NCBI GenBank assembly: GCA_022496185.1
Contig: WTXG01000458.1
Coordinates: 1-21,524 of the forward strand
Origin: Multifurca ochricompacta
Taxonomy: Eukaryota; Basidiomycota; Agaricomycetes; Russulales; Russulaceae
Length of the DNA stretch: 21,524 nt
Direction: 5' to 3'
Positions 19,961 through 21,524 of the stretch are shown piece by piece. Every line of letters starts with the position of its first letter. Position 1 is the first letter of the stretch. The translations under genes were made by a program, and so were the position numbers. The notes beneath the pieces are model-generated. The model searched no databases. It had not been told where the DNA came from and saw only the letters and a list, made by a program, of their open reading frames with translations.

Positions 19961-20614
19961 CTGGATGCATTGTGACGCATCACGTGATGTACATACAGAG
20001 ACAAACTATATGTAACGCGCCTCACTTCTCCTGAGCCCGCCTCATAGCTATCTGCATTGGAGTCGTGTATTTCAGTTTTGGGTGTTTTACCAGGAAACTG
20101 TTTTTTTAGTATGTAGAATAAAATATGCAAGCTGTATTATGTGTTGGAATAGCAGCCACATCACGGATAGATACCGGAGATGCCGGCCCGGACCAACAAC
20201 TACTATACATGTTTAATCATTTACACATTCACATTCCAAAACGCGTATCCCAATAAGATAGACTACTGCGTAGTTTAGAACCTTAGTCTTCCACCACAAA
20301 GACTGAGCTATTCGCTCTATAGTCTCCCACATTATGCATTACATGGAATGTAGAAGTAAATCATCGTGGAGACCACGTTCAACGCACGGTTACTGACGAC
20401 GATAAAGAACACTGTAGACGTGAAGGATTGTGCTTCTACTGCTTGCGCGAAAGGGACACTTATCTCGTGACTGCCCTCAAAAGAAGCCACACGAGCTAAT
20501 GTAACGGCTGTTACCTGCGTTGATTCGATGGATAGGTAGGAGACTGGGGGTTCCGATGGCTTATACGCGTTACATATTGTTTATCTCTGCATGTACATCA
20601 CGTGATGCATCCAG
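19961..20614. mobile_element. Inverted-repeat element enclosing a gag relic
   Basis: Arms 19977-20019 and 20566-20608 are inverted copies with 3 mismatches in 43 bp. Both contain the palindrome CATCACGTGATG (an E-box-like CACGTG centre). A further 10-bp match, CTGGATGCAT, lies outside at 19961-19970 and 20605-20614, with a 10-bp insertion on the left side only. Total length is about 654 bp. No clear target-site duplication was found and no transposase is encoded. The arms differ from those of the 8976-9345 element, so this is a second family. A retrotransposon zinc-knuckle relic lies between the arms. Confidence 0.7.
20355..20500 (+). pseudogene. Retrotransposon Gag zinc-knuckle remnant
   Basis: The plus strand reads RTVTDDDKEHCRREGLCFYC then LR, and after a small frameshift near 20440-20450 RKGHLSRDCPQKKPHELM and a TAA. 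Together these give a CCHC zinc knuckle (CFYC...GH...C) with the acidic lead-in usual for fungal LTR-retrotransposon Gag; compare ALTEDERQTLMKEG-CFRC in the element at the left edge, which is a different lineage by sequence. The knuckle is broken by about two extra bases. No capsid part could be recognised upstream. It is inactive. Confidence 0.75.
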
Positions 20615-21524
20615 TATGCGTCAACCTCGCCTAACCTACTGACTAGTACAAGTTCTAACGACATGTCTTCTACCATTTCACAAAGTTTACGTCAACCCTG
20701 GTTAATATGTTCCCGTTGAACGTGGCGGTATTTGTATATTTTGAGAGGCGGGCTCATTTTAGTTGTTGTAGATTCAGGCGGACGCATGGCATTGGAACGG
20801 GAATAATGGTTTACTTAAAGTTCGATAACGCTCCCTTTTTATTTGTAATGCTATTCATTTTAATCAAGTCGTACTAGTTGATGTCCGGACGTATTTGCGT
20901 GTGGGACACAAAGAAGGAATACGTCTCCATATTCGGGTAAGTACCCGGTGGACCAGACTAGTTAGGGAGTAGAGTGAGTAATTAATATCTTTACCTGCAG
21001 GAGGAGTAATCAAAAAAAAAAAGCTAGGCTAGAGGGAAAATGTCACAAGCCTTAAACACTAGAAGAAAAGGCCTTCAAGAATGGGCTTCTTCTGTGTGCA
21101 AGGAAAAAATACAAAGTGGGTAAACCCGCTGAGATGTATACGGATTTGAGTTATCCAAAGTCCTATTGTCGTTGTCGACACGGTTATATAGAGAGCAACA
21201 CTCCCCGATTGATTTCACTAATTTCGGCTGCCGCCCCCCACCCCCCTGCCGTGCTCCAAAATATTACATTAATAGTCATAACGACATGCCCCCTATTCAT
21301 GAGGAAGGCCGACGGCGGCACGTCGCACCTTGGTTGGACAAACAGAAAAAAAAAGAAGAGGGAGAAATATACAACACATAACGCATCACCAAATGACTCC
21401 TTTCCGTTCCGTTTGGAAGGTATGTATGTTTTGGTTTTCATGGATGAAGTACTAGATGGTGCTAATGACCCCCAGTGATACATACCGAATGGGTGTCATC
21501 GAGCTATACCTTTTATGTGATGGA
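20615..21524. other. No intact gene; possible degraded retroelement and simple A-tracts
   Basis: No credible gene was found in this 910-bp end. About 20690-20790 contains VVVDSGG in one frame next to FPLNVAVFVYFERRAHF in another, which could be a ruined gag-pol aspartic-protease region downstream of the zinc knuckle, but this is weak. Short A-runs occur near 21013 and 21345. The 21116-21478 frame looks like chance. Confidence 0.3.

Noticed and set aside
19604..19975. A 123-codon plus-strand frame.
   Set aside because: It has no recognisable domain, promoter or intron signals and runs into the inverted-repeat arm.

Overview
The window looks like nuclear DNA of a filamentous basidiomycete, most likely an agaricomycete. 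Genes are split by short (about 45-75 bp) GT-AG introns. There is a divergent histone H4/H3 pair, an F-box protein of a type I associate with mushroom-forming fungi, an NB-ARC/TPR (NLR-like) gene, and Ty3/gypsy and Tc1 debris.

Layout. 1-1962: 5' part of a Ty3/gypsy retrotransposon on the minus strand (gag and LTR) running off the left edge; its LTR and primer site fit Tf1-type self-priming. 1963-5513: a layered repeat island holding a Tc1-like transposase remnant, two copies each of two unclassified AT-rich repeat modules, and an older CpG-free relative of the same gypsy LTR. 5707-8979 (minus): an eight-exon NLR-like gene of 963 codons (alpha-helical N-terminus, NB-ARC, TPR array) whose 5' end abuts a 370-bp inverted-repeat (MITE-like) element. 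9697-10083 (plus): a small predicted membrane protein. 10367-11777: divergent H4 and H3 genes. 11972-13523 (minus): a low-complexity protein with one conserved-looking core. 14023-15383 (minus): an F-box gene with an apparent frameshift. 15722-16475 (minus): an enzyme-like protein. 18149-19508 (minus): an extended short-chain dehydrogenase/reductase of 341 aa. 19961-21524: no intact gene, but an inverted-repeat element and a retrotransposon CCHC zinc-knuckle relic.

The strongest large-scale signal is a CpG desert. By eye count there is no CpG from 4441 to 6777 and only about 15-20 from 1963 to 7560, against about 56 in the 1.25 kb at 7741-8990. The edge lies inside the largest exon of the NLR gene. 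Comparing the two gypsy LTRs shows the older one lost its CpGs largely by C-to-T and G-to-A changes, as expected from long-term CpG methylation and deamination. The likely reading is a silenced repeat island whose methylation spread into the TPR half of a defence-type gene.

All exon models and counts were made by eye; no alignment or database search was run.
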